A stretch of DNA of 16,030 nucleotides from CANJUD01 sp043750035 (GCA_043750035.1 JAYVCI010000102.1:1-16030); one strand, 5' to 3'; positions 7,496-15,094 are shown, counted from the first letter of the stretch. The notes: generated by a model not told the origin, from the sequence alone. Translations and numbers: made by a program.

Positions 7496-7879
7496 TTAGG
7501 GAATGAGGACAATCACCGAAATTTCAACCCTCGCATCCTTAGGCAGGCGAGCAACTTGCACAGTCTCACGTGCGGGTGGCATCACTGTAAAATAGCTGCC
7601 ATACATTTCGTTTATTGCTGCAAAATCATTGAGGTCGGTGCAGAAGATGGTTGCTTTTATTACGCTGTCGAAATTTGTTTTGGCCTCGGTCAATATCGCT
7701 TTGATATTTTCCATCACTTGCTTGGTCTCTGCCTTTATATCGCCAGTAACCATAGTACTTGTAGCGGGATTCAAGGGTATCTGACCTGATACGTAAAGCA
7801 TATTGCCCACTTTCACGGCTTGGCTATATGGGCCAATGGGTTGCGGGGCATTTTCAGTTTTTATGACTTCTTTGTGCAT
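7496..7879 (-). CDS. RidA family (YjgF/YER057c/UK114) protein
   Basis: A 127-residue RidA-type protein, which normally forms trimers and hydrolyses reactive enamine/imine intermediates to keto acids and ammonia; relatives act as 2-aminomuconate deaminase in tryptophan degradation. Motifs: PIGPYSQAVKVGNMLYVSGQIPLNP at 14-38 (quoted in parts: GPYSQA and SGQIPLNP), FCTDLNDFAAINEMYGSYF near 79-97, and PPARETVQVARLPKDARVEI at 101-120 with Arg104 and Glu119 at the positions of the substrate-binding Arg and the nearby Glu of the family. I start at the ATG at 7877-7879, which gives the standard family length. The frame stays open upstream to an ATG at 7994-7996, adding 39 residues that look like a signal peptide but overlap the divergent gene. 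Proximity to kynureninase makes a role in that pathway possible but not shown. Confidence 0.88.
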   Translation of the reverse strand: MHKEVIKTENAPQPIGPYSQAVKVGNMLYVSGQIPLNPATSTMVTGDIKAETKQVMENIKAILTEAKTNFDSVIKATIFCTDLNDFAAINEMYGSYFTVMPPARETVQVARLPKDARVEISVIVLIP

Positions 7880-7887
7880 AGTTGTTT

Positions 7888-7895
7888 TATTTTTG
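7888..7895 (+). promoter_or_regulatory. -7 promoter box for the dehydrogenase-like gene
   Basis: TATTTTTG matches TAnnTTTG and lies 25 bp before the ATG at 7921 in the 41-bp gap between the divergent genes. No TTG lies at the usual spacing upstream; the nearest one, in TTTG at 7871-7874, is only 13 bp away. An AT-rich chance match cannot be excluded. Confidence 0.4.
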
Positions 7896-7920
7896 CCGTT
7901 CTTATTAACCCCCTGACCCC

Positions 7921-8589
7921 ATGAAAATTGTATGCACAGGCACAGCGAAGCAGCAAGAAGAACTGCGTGCAAAGTTAAACGATGTAGTAATATCATTTTG
8001 TAATGTTGATGAATTTATTGCAGCAAACCTACAAGATTTTGACCTGATTATTGATTTAGATTTTGATGCTGACCCCATAACAAAAGCAAAAAGGTTTGAA
8101 AATGTTTCTGAAAAAATTATCATTCTCGGTGCCACGCAAACAAATTTATATACTCATTTTTCTAATCCGATAGCTATCGGATCAAAAAACTATATATTGG
8201 GTATGAATAATCTTACCGGTTTTATCAATAAACCCATTTGGGAAATGACTGCACTAAATAATGACAGTTCAGATAAATGGAATACTATAGCACAAGAATT
8301 AAAACTAGATTACAAAATTGTAGATGACCGCGTAGGTATGGTTACGCCACGTATTATATGTATGATAATTAACGAAGCCTATTATACCGTGCAAGAAGGT
8401 ACAGCCAATAAAAGTGATATAGATACAGCGATGAAACTCGGCACCTCCTATCCATTCGGCCCATTTGAGTGGGCAAATATTATAGGGTTAAAAAATGTAT
8501 ATCATGTTTTGGCAGCCGTATATAATGATACAAAGGATGAAAGATATAAGATTTGTCCGATGTTGAAGAGGGAAGCATCTGTTAGTTAA
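7921..8589 (+). CDS. 3-hydroxyacyl-CoA dehydrogenase-like protein with degenerate NAD domain
   Basis: A 222-residue protein whose C-terminal part, residues about 138-216, is a clear 3-hydroxyacyl-CoA dehydrogenase C-terminal domain: VGMVTPRIICMIINEAYYTV, then KSDIDTAMKLGTSYPFGPFEW and IGLKNVYHVL. The N-terminal part is only about 135 residues instead of about 180-190 and has no intact GxGxxG nucleotide-binding loop (MKIVCTGTAKQQ). Where active enzymes have the catalytic His in HxFNP..., this protein has GMNNLTGFINKPIWEM: the glutamate side is present but no histidine. It may therefore bind acyl-CoA or another ligand without classical NAD-dependent catalysis, or be a specialised relative. I believe similar short forms occur in other Bacteroidota, from memory only. 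Cytoplasmic. The small lipoprotein gene follows 5 bp downstream. Confidence 0.75.
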   Translation: MKIVCTGTAKQQEELRAKLNDVVISFCNVDEFIAANLQDFDLIIDLDFDADPITKAKRFENVSEKIIILGATQTNLYTHFSNPIAIGSKNYILGMNNLTGFINKPIWEMTALNNDSSDKWNTIAQELKLDYKIVDDRVGMVTPRIICMIINEAYYTVQEGTANKSDIDTAMKLGTSYPFGPFEWANIIGLKNVYHVLAAVYNDTKDERYKICPMLKREASVS

Positions 8590-8594
8590 TATTT

Positions 8595-9035
8595 ATGTTT
8601 CATAAATTATTATCATATACTTTAATTGTTTTATTATTCGGATGTTCTATTCATTCACGGAAATTTATTAAAATAGAACATGACAGAATTAGTCCATGTC
8701 GTGATAATTGGGTTTACAAAGACTTAGAATCTGAAACTCAATTGAAAGTACTAATATTTGAAAATCAATTTAGGGTTTGTTTATCATTTTATCCTAGCAT
8801 GGTAATAGGTATTTTAAATTCAGGAGATACAGTTGCGGTTTTGGATAAAGATTTTAAAGGTAAAATAAATAAGAATGATAAAATAAAATTGAAATCTTCT
8901 ACTTGGGATTTAAATGACAAAGAAAATATAAAAGCTCCATTTTTTATTACCAAGAAAGTGAAAGAGAATGATTTATTTTGTATTGTCAAAACTGTTTATT
9001 ACGCACAGATTGACACATTGAGTATTAAACATTAA
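8595..9035 (+). CDS. small uncharacterised lipoprotein
   Basis: A 146-residue protein with a lipoprotein signal: a short basic N-terminus, hydrophobic residues 9-15 and the lipobox LLFGC with Cys17. The mature part is basic, with alternating short beta-like segments (KVLIFENQFRVCLSF, TVAVLDKDFKGKI) and a short, possibly conserved Cys pair (Cys35 and Cys62). I do not recognise a family. It starts 5 bp after the dehydrogenase-like gene and is likely on the same message. Its stop is only 4 bp from the stop of the converging glucosaminidase-like gene, leaving no room for a separate terminator. Probably anchored in the inner or outer membrane and facing the periplasm. Confidence 0.65.
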   Translation: MFHKLLSYTLIVLLFGCSIHSRKFIKIEHDRISPCRDNWVYKDLESETQLKVLIFENQFRVCLSFYPSMVIGILNSGDTVAVLDKDFKGKINKNDKIKLKSSTWDLNDKENIKAPFFITKKVKENDLFCIVKTVYYAQIDTLSIKH

Positions 9036-9039
9036 ATTT

Positions 9040-9564
9040 TCACTTACTATCATACCCCATTTTATTATCCATCAAAATTTGGGCAATATGGGTATTATAT
9101 TCTTTAAACCCTGCATACTTAATGCGTGTGAGGAAGTGAAAATAATCTTGATCTTTTGTATAGGCTTTTCGTTGCCATTTGGCATAATAGTCCACACAGT
9201 CTTGCCATTTGTCAAACTTCATACATTGATTAGGACCTGCCATAAAACCAAATAAATTATTCTTTTGTAAACAGCAGGAAGTGCAGGTAAAATATCCTGT
9301 TTCTACCATGGCTTGTGCCCATACTACTTTGGGCCATTTAATACCTTTCAGTCTAATATATTTCATTACATTGGCGGGTGTTAAAATACTATCCACCAGC
9401 ATCACGGGGTCTCGGTATAAATGGCCAATATGTTTTCTTAATGAGTCATTGGATAAATTGAGCGATTCGATATCCCCTGTCATTTTATTTATCGTATAAA
9501 GAAATAAAAAATTTGTTGCCAAAATAATGAGCAGCAATAGTTTAATCCAACTTTTTTTTGACAT
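9040..9564 (-). CDS. membrane-anchored glucosaminidase-domain protein
   Basis: A 174-residue protein with a basic N-terminus and one hydrophobic segment (residues about 8-24), acting as an uncleaved anchor or signal. The C-terminal part resembles the glucosaminidase/FlgJ-type peptidoglycan hydrolase domain: KVVWAQAMVETGYFT at 79-93 with Glu88 at the catalytic position, KNNLFGFMAG at 101-110, and FDKWQDCVDYYAKWQ at 117-131. Such enzymes cut glycan strands of the cell wall. Five cysteines (94, 97, 98, 114, 123) cluster around the active-site region, including a CTSCC run, which is unusual and may mean disulfides in the periplasm. I start at the ATG at 9562-9564; a GTG further upstream at 9616-9618 would read through the promoter box. 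The domain is short, so activity is not certain. Confidence 0.78.
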   Translation of the reverse strand: MSKKSWIKLLLLIILATNFLFLYTINKMTGDIESLNLSNDSLRKHIGHLYRDPVMLVDSILTPANVMKYIRLKGIKWPKVVWAQAMVETGYFTCTSCCLQKNNLFGFMAGPNQCMKFDKWQDCVDYYAKWQRKAYTKDQDYFHFLTRIKYAGFKEYNTHIAQILMDNKMGYDSK

Positions 9565-9584
9565 AGGCCCTAATTTGAGATTTG

Positions 9585-9592
9585 CAAATGTA
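9585..9592 (-). promoter_or_regulatory. -7 promoter box for the glucosaminidase-like gene
   Basis: The minus strand reads TACATTTG, an exact TAnnTTTG match, 20 bp before the ATG at 9562-9564. No TTG is at the ideal spacing; candidate TTGs lie 12 and 25 bp upstream. The box rules out the in-frame upstream GTG as start. Confidence 0.55.
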
Positions 9593-9630
9593 TAGGAGCA
9601 GTTGCAAATGAAACCCACAAGTTACGCACC

Positions 9631-9692
9631 TCACCCCTCCCGAATAAGATTCGGGATTGCTTCGCTTGTCACCGTCTCCTGTTAGGAGAGGG
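9631..9692. repeat. two stacked hairpins, Bacteroidota-type CTCTCC/GGAGAGGG repeat
   Basis: CCCGAAT (9639-9645) pairs perfectly with ATTCGGG (9649-9655) around AAG, and TCTCCT (9675-9680) pairs with AGGAGA (9684-9689) around GTT. The outer CACCCCTCC at the left can also pair with GGAGAGGG at the right, giving a larger nested structure. The wording (CACCCCTCC ... CTCCTGTTAGGAGAGGG) resembles an intergenic repeat I remember as common in Bacteroidota genomes. It lies between the end of the CotH gene and the next gene downstream and could form stable RNA hairpins, but no T-run follows on the minus strand. Confidence 0.55.
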
Positions 9693-9738
9693 ATTCTAGA
9701 GTATTCTGTAAAATCAAAAAAACTTTTTAATAATATTC

Positions 9739-9873
9739 CGTCATTGCGAGGAGCAGTGCGAATGCATGTGGGCAGGGCGACGTGGCAATCTCATGGAGTG
9801 TGTGCTCAGTAATTTCAATCTGCTCGAACATACTTCAAGTAGATTGCTACGTTATTCCTCCTCCGCAATGACG
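9739..9873. repeat. palindromic intergenic repeat (REP/MITE-like) with CGTCATTGCG ends
   Basis: The element starts CGTCATTGCGAGGAG and ends CTCCTCCGCAATGACG: ten perfect terminal base pairs, then AGGAG with a one-base shift. Inside, GACGTGGCAATCT near the left and the reverse complement of AGATTGCTACGTT near the right form a second, imperfect inverted pair. The about 135-bp unit encodes nothing. Its wording matches a dispersed repeat I remember from many Bacteroidota and other bacterial genomes. It sits directly downstream of the CotH gene stop and could act as a transcript-end hairpin. Confidence 0.75.
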
Positions 9874-9883
9874 CCATTTTTAT

Positions 9884-12800
9884 TTACTTAGTCACTACAA
9901 ACTTAGAAAGGTATTTACCATTCAAATTCATAATATATAATCCCGCATTCCAATTGGAAACATTTATGGTCGTTGTGGATTCATTTACTGATTGCTCATG
10001 AACCAACTTCCCATTCATATCATAAATTTTCACCCGATAACTATCGGGTCGGCCTTTAGTTTCAGGATTGGTGAATTGAATATACAATATAGTGTTTGCA
10101 GGATTGGGATATATACTATACTCGCTTGTTTGATATACAGTTTGAATAGCTGTGTTTCTTAGTGGACAAGGTGTGGTGTATCTAAACCCGGGTGATCCTT
10201 CTTCGCAACCAGCAAACCAATAAGCCGATGAATAAGGTTTAGAGGTTTTATACATATTCTCCATGGTGAACCCAAGTCCATTGGTAGTGGGTACATAAGT
10301 GTTGGTATAGAAATTACTATATATTAATTGGGTATCTTTATTATATATAAATATCACTTCACTGTCATTTGCCAAATTGAAACTAGGGATATATACAATA
10401 TTGGATTGGAATATCCTATTACGACTACTATACAATGTTGTATCACCTACCAACACTATAAATGAATCTGGCTGTATAAACGTATTTGCAGGTATTTTCC
10501 ACCAATTTTGGTAATCTTTGGTGCGGATATAACTTCCACCTAAGTTCATGATTTGCTTGTTGGGATTATATAGTTCCAACCAATCACCTGCGTCTTTTTG
10601 TGGCAAACTATTATAATTAATTTCGGATACAATAATGGTATCAGAACAGGTATGGTTAAGCATACCTGGTGTTCCCCCGAAGCAGGCTATTTCCCAATCG
10701 GCACTATTGGTTAAATGTAATGTTCCTGTTTTATTATTGATATTACGCCCAAAGTGATGTGCTGCAATATTTATGGAATCTGTATTGTTATGATAGATAG
10801 CGTTGCTGCTTGGATTGGTAAAATAATCAACCATTTTTAGATTATCAAAAGTAAGACTTGGTATTTGCATCCATACAAAATCTGAATTGGTATTGGCATT
10901 CCATTTCTTGAATTTATTGCTATCACTGCAAATAATCAAATATGAATTTGCTTTTATTATATAGTTTTCAGGGAAACGCAATAATATATTATTTTTATTT
11001 CCCAATATAGCCCAATTTGATACATTTACATCAACAGAATCTTTATTATATAATTCCAACCACATCCCATCGTCTTTCAAACTGTCAGGCCACAAGCTAA
11101 GTTCATTGAAAACTATACTGGCAGTAGCGGCTGGATTGCAGTTTACGTCAATTGCCATACTTGGTGTTCCATCAAGGCAAGAGGTTTTCCAAGATGCAGG
11201 ATTTTCGGGATTCAGCGTATCATTATACATGTTTAAGGTATAACCAAATCCATTTGCCATTGTATTATAAGGTAGTGTGTTTTGATAGAAATTAGAATAC
11301 ACTAATTTGCCAATATTATTATATACTTTTAAAATTCCTAATGTATCGTTCAGATTCAAATTTGAATTCACTATAAACTTAATCAACATAAAGCGAAAAG
11401 CAAATTTGATACTATCATTCACAATGGTTTGATATGATTTTGCATTGATCAACGTATTTGCAGGAAGTATAATACTATCATTATTCATACGCACTTCATA
11501 TCCTGAGTAATCAACACTAGCCGTATCAAAATTATATAATTCTAGCCAATCTCCCTGGGTATTATTATAACAAACTTCGCTTATATAGTTCGGCTCGTTA
11601 CATACCCCATGCATCTGCCCGGGTGTAGCGTGCAGGCAGCCATCAATCCAACTAGCTGTATTGTTATCAGAAGAATCGGTATGCAATAATTCGATGCTGC
11701 GGGTTAGTAAATTTGATTTGGTATATTGGCTATAATCAAACACAAATCCACGAGCTGGATAAGCTGTATTGTCAATTATATTTAAGCTATCTTTATTAAG
11801 CGAAATCTGATAATTGAAATTACCTGTATAGTTTGTTATATTAGGATATTCTTGTTTAAATGCATTGGTATCGCTACAGATAATAATATTTGATTTAGAA
11901 GGTATAATCGTATTTTTTGCAAATGTGAGAATGGTAGTATTATTTGAATTTGTCAATTTCCAACCACTAATATCTAGGTCTGCGGTATCTTTATTATAGA
12001 GTTCTAGCCATTGCCCTTCATTGTTTTTCGCATCACTCTGTAATTTCAATTCGGTGAAAACTAAATTGGCAAATTGGGCTGGATGACAGAACTTAGGCCT
12101 TGCCCTTCCCGGCGAACCCAAATAGCAGCTTAACTGCCAACTACTTCCAATACTTTGGTAAATAGCAGTATCTATAAAATCAATGGTATAACCGGTGCCT
12201 TTTGCTCCCCAGGGGAACGGGAAAGAATCACTATAATATACTTTTTGTATGGGTGTGCCAAAACCATTATATATTCTTATCGCATCACCTTTTGCATTCA
12301 GTCCATAATTAAATTGGCCTATATAGTTGGTCACATTGGGATATATTGTTTTAAATTTTGTTGTATCATTACACACTACCAAGTATCCATTTGGTGGAAT
12401 ACTTATATTACCGGTGATGGTAAAAATATCGGTATCATTATCGTCTTTAATTATATAGCTTTTTAAATTATAAGCAACAGTATCCATATTGTGTAATTCG
12501 AACCAATCACCCGCATCATTATTTTTTTCTGAGCTGTAGTTGATTTCACTCACATATAAACGTTCGCTACAATTTGTGCGTGCCTTGCCAGGTGAGCCAC
12601 TTATACATCCATCCATCCATGAGGCTGGGTCATTGAGATTGGTGCCGGGAGTTTTGAGCTCTAATGTATATCCATTTCCATCAGCACCCTGTGGCCATTC
12701 TTTTTTATCGCTATAGCCCATTTGAAAAACGGGGTAGCTAAGTTTATCAAACAATCTAATAGTTCCAGTGTCATTTGGCAATGAAAGATTTGTAGGGCCT

Positions 12801-14968
12801 CTATAATTTTTCACATTGGGATATTTTTTCCTAAACAATGCAGTGTCTTCCACCAATACTATATATGATCGTGCATTTAGAACGGTGTTGTTGGGAACAG
12901 TATAACTTCTAAATCCGGAAGCATCGGTGAGCATATATTCGGCAATGTTGATATTGGAAGATGAGTTATTATATAATTCAATCCAATTTCCCCCGTCCAG
13001 TTTGGGATGTGAGTTGTAATTTAACTCAGAAACTATAATAGAATTGCTATAAGTTGATTTGCAGGACGAGGTAACATTGGGCATATTTTTATCCATCCAA
13101 TTCATTCGTCCGCGAACCCAGGTTTTTAGATAATTTATTTCTTGGGCATAGGTACTTCCTATATAGTTGTTGGGCCACACATAAGTTCCCAATATTTGCC
13201 ACTGTTTATAATGACGGCGTTGAGGTACTTCCAAGATTTCTGCAACTGAATCAATCCAATTATATATATTCTGTGTTTTTAGTAAATCTTTTCTGAGGCT
13301 TGTCCACCTACATTTGAATTGCTTTTTGTAATCCGGGTCTTCTAATAGTCTTTCAAACCAAAAAGGTTCAGCCGAATAGCTACAGGTGCTCCACCCAGCG
13401 GTATCGCCTCCATTACAATAATTGGCATTGCCCAATGCGATATTAAAATCCCAAATTGGTCCCGCATATAAACGACCTCCCAAACTGTTTTTCTGTTTAT
13501 ATAAAAAACAACTTAAACGATAAGCATCTACATTGTGGGTCATTTCATTACATATATAAAAATCAATGAAAGAGTTTACATCAATAAATTTGTGATAGTT
13601 GGCACTAACCTTACTTCCACCACCATATAACATATTTTCAAAACTGTCCATCCAGCGTTTGATATAATTTGCTTGTATTTGTGTAATAACTGGGATATCA
13701 GGATTCACTGTTTGTATCTGATAGCTTTTCCCGCTACCATAGCTTGTGATAGGAGATGTCCATACCCCATATCCCGATTGCTTTACACGGTCAACCTTTA
13801 ATATATATCCTCCCGTAAGGCTATCTCCTTTGGTGGTTTGTGGCAAAAGTTTAGGGATATCAACCCTGTTTTTATCCCATTTGATTTTCTCCATCACCAC
13901 ATATACCCCAACATATTGATTATTTAAAATCAACTCGCAAAACTCAGTGCGTGAAGCGTACCAACCCATCTGACGCGAAATTTCATATATAAGATTATTC
14001 CGCATCAAAGTTTTATCGGTATAGGGGCCAAACAATATCCAATCACTTTCTTTGGGCATGCCCAGTATCTTTGCATTTATACCAATCCCTGATGAATCAA
14101 CAGTAGTCCATGCATAACTTCTTTGTGGCTGACCCTGCGATGATGAGCCACGGCTTTGTATAGTTATCTTGCCTTTGTACCCATTAAAACTATCTGTTAA
14201 ATGGTTTTGGTCAAATCCATTATTTACTATTCCCATATCGGCTGTTATGGAAGGATCATCGGGTATATATTGTCCATTGGTATTGATCACCATAATAGGT
14301 AAATGGGTGACCAATGTGGGCGAAAACCAAGCAGGATTTGCTTTATAGTTTTTAGTAGTGGTATCGTTTATAGCTACGAATAAATAAGGAATGCTAGAAA
14401 GATCATTAGAACTTATAGAAACATTGTGAACTTGTATACATAAATAGTTAAAACCATTAACCAAAATTGTATTTAAAAGTGATTTTTGTATATAGTAATA
14501 TTCAGGTTGGTTGCCCTGATACATCTGTGCCTCGTGCGTGCTCCTAGCCAATGAATCGTACCTTGGATGACTTGAGCCACCCATATTTGCCCGTGCAATT
14601 TCCACCCCATTTATATAAGCCACAAAGCCATCATCGTAATCCAAAGTGAGCAAAGCATTATATATTTTAGAAGTATCCTTGATGCTGAATTTCCGGATAA
14701 TATATACTGAAGTAGCAGAGGTGCTAATAACAGTGGTATCATCTCCATCGCCAAAGCCAAAGCCACCATATCCTTTGGACCATGAAGGGTTGTAGGAAGG
14801 CTTGTACCAATCACTATCAGGTTCAGAAGTGCCGGGGAAATAGGAAAATGTATCTTTTGGCGATACCACATTTTCCCAGTGGTCCACCACGTTTTTATGT
14901 TTGTATTTCTGACCTTGCACGTTGGCCGAAAGCAATAAAAAAGCAATAATGTAGAGGTAGTATTTCAT
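9884..14968 (-). CDS. secreted CotH-kinase / lamin-tail repeat protein with type IX sorting domain
   Basis: A 1694-residue exported protein. Residues 1-20 are a signal peptide ending in NVQGQ. Residues about 85-200 form a beta-sandwich-like domain (LDYDDGFVAYINGVEIARAN). Residues about 222-640 are a CotH kinase-like domain: KGKITIQSRGSSSQGQPQRS (266-284), ILGMPKESDWILFGPYTDKT (301-320), LMRNNLIYEISRQMG, NEMTHNVDAYRLSCFLYK (474-491) and GRLYAGPIWDFNIALGNA (498-515), with Asp507 in the WDxx motif expected at the active site. CotH proteins phosphorylate spore-coat proteins in Bacillus; the target here is unknown. Six lamin-tail-like modules follow (643-1601). Residues 1612-1694 are a C-terminal sorting domain (YSIYPNPAN, VKIYDMNGKLV, WNAGLYIMNL, FVVTK) of the type IX secretion system. 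It should be on the surface or released. The frame is intact. Confidence 0.93.
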   Translation of the reverse strand: MKYYLYIIAFLLLSANVQGQKYKHKNVVDHWENVVSPKDTFSYFPGTSEPDSDWYKPSYNPSWSKGYGGFGFGDGDDTTVISTSATSVYIIRKFSIKDTSKIYNALLTLDYDDGFVAYINGVEIARANMGGSSHPRYDSLARSTHEAQMYQGNQPEYYYIQKSLLNTILVNGFNYLCIQVHNVSISSNDLSSIPYLFVAINDTTTKNYKANPAWFSPTLVTHLPIMVINTNGQYIPDDPSITADMGIVNNGFDQNHLTDSFNGYKGKITIQSRGSSSQGQPQRSYAWTTVDSSGIGINAKILGMPKESDWILFGPYTDKTLMRNNLIYEISRQMGWYASRTEFCELILNNQYVGVYVVMEKIKWDKNRVDIPKLLPQTTKGDSLTGGYILKVDRVKQSGYGVWTSPITSYGSGKSYQIQTVNPDIPVITQIQANYIKRWMDSFENMLYGGGSKVSANYHKFIDVNSFIDFYICNEMTHNVDAYRLSCFLYKQKNSLGGRLYAGPIWDFNIALGNANYCNGGDTAGWSTCSYSAEPFWFERLLEDPDYKKQFKCRWTSLRKDLLKTQNIYNWIDSVAEILEVPQRRHYKQWQILGTYVWPNNYIGSTYAQEINYLKTWVRGRMNWMDKNMPNVTSSCKSTYSNSIIVSELNYNSHPKLDGGNWIELYNNSSSNINIAEYMLTDASGFRSYTVPNNTVLNARSYIVLVEDTALFRKKYPNVKNYRGPTNLSLPNDTGTIRLFDKLSYPVFQMGYSDKKEWPQGADGNGYTLELKTPGTNLNDPASWMDGCISGSPGKARTNCSERLYVSEINYSSEKNNDAGDWFELHNMDTVAYNLKSYIIKDDNDTDIFTITGNISIPPNGYLVVCNDTTKFKTIYPNVTNYIGQFNYGLNAKGDAIRIYNGFGTPIQKVYYSDSFPFPWGAKGTGYTIDFIDTAIYQSIGSSWQLSCYLGSPGRARPKFCHPAQFANLVFTELKLQSDAKNNEGQWLELYNKDTADLDISGWKLTNSNNTTILTFAKNTIIPSKSNIIICSDTNAFKQEYPNITNYTGNFNYQISLNKDSLNIIDNTAYPARGFVFDYSQYTKSNLLTRSIELLHTDSSDNNTASWIDGCLHATPGQMHGVCNEPNYISEVCYNNTQGDWLELYNFDTASVDYSGYEVRMNNDSIILPANTLINAKSYQTIVNDSIKFAFRFMLIKFIVNSNLNLNDTLGILKVYNNIGKLVYSNFYQNTLPYNTMANGFGYTLNMYNDTLNPENPASWKTSCLDGTPSMAIDVNCNPAATASIVFNELSLWPDSLKDDGMWLELYNKDSVDVNVSNWAILGNKNNILLRFPENYIIKANSYLIICSDSNKFKKWNANTNSDFVWMQIPSLTFDNLKMVDYFTNPSSNAIYHNNTDSINIAAHHFGRNINNKTGTLHLTNSADWEIACFGGTPGMLNHTCSDTIIVSEINYNSLPQKDAGDWLELYNPNKQIMNLGGSYIRTKDYQNWWKIPANTFIQPDSFIVLVGDTTLYSSRNRIFQSNIVYIPSFNLANDSEVIFIYNKDTQLIYSNFYTNTYVPTTNGLGFTMENMYKTSKPYSSAYWFAGCEEGSPGFRYTTPCPLRNTAIQTVYQTSEYSIYPNPANTILYIQFTNPETKGRPDSYRVKIYDMNGKLVHEQSVNESTTTINVSNWNAGLYIMNLNGKYLSKFVVTK
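10166..13042 (-). repeat. six tandem lamin-tail-like modules of about 160 residues
   Basis: Within the CotH protein the core motif recurs at residues 643 (SIIVSELNYN), 803 (RLYVSEINYS), 968 (NLVFTELKLQ), 1127 (NYISEVCYN), 1284 (SIVFNELSLW) and 1444 (TIIVSEINYN): spacings of 160, 165, 159, 157 and 160. Each is followed by a (G/D)xW(I/L/F)EL(Y/H)N block and ends in a Trp-Cys-x-G(S/T)P-Cys segment with a cysteine pair 11-13 residues apart (788/800, 948/961, 1111/1123, 1264/1277, 1429/1441, 1588/1601). The copies have diverged strongly at the sequence level, so the array is old rather than a recent duplication. The fold assignment to the lamin tail domain is from motif similarity. Confidence 0.8.
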
Positions 14969-14985
14969 GTTATAATAATGTGATG

Positions 14986-14993
14986 CAAATATA
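14986..14993 (-). promoter_or_regulatory. -7 promoter box for the CotH gene
   Basis: The minus strand reads TATATTTG, matching TAnnTTTG, 17 bp before the ATG at 14966-14968. No TTG is seen at the usual upstream spacing, so the -33 part is missing or weak. Confidence 0.5.
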
Positions 14994-15094
14994 GTGAGGA
15001 AATTGGATTCGGGATTCAGGGGTCGGGATGAATTATCTATTCAGATATATTTAATTCTATTTATTTTTTATTTTAAATAAATATCCTCATTTTG

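Noticed and set aside
14611..14946. Second minus-strand frame overlapping the start of the CotH gene
   Set aside because: It overlaps the signal peptide and N-terminal domain of the CotH protein in another frame and shows no protein-like pattern.
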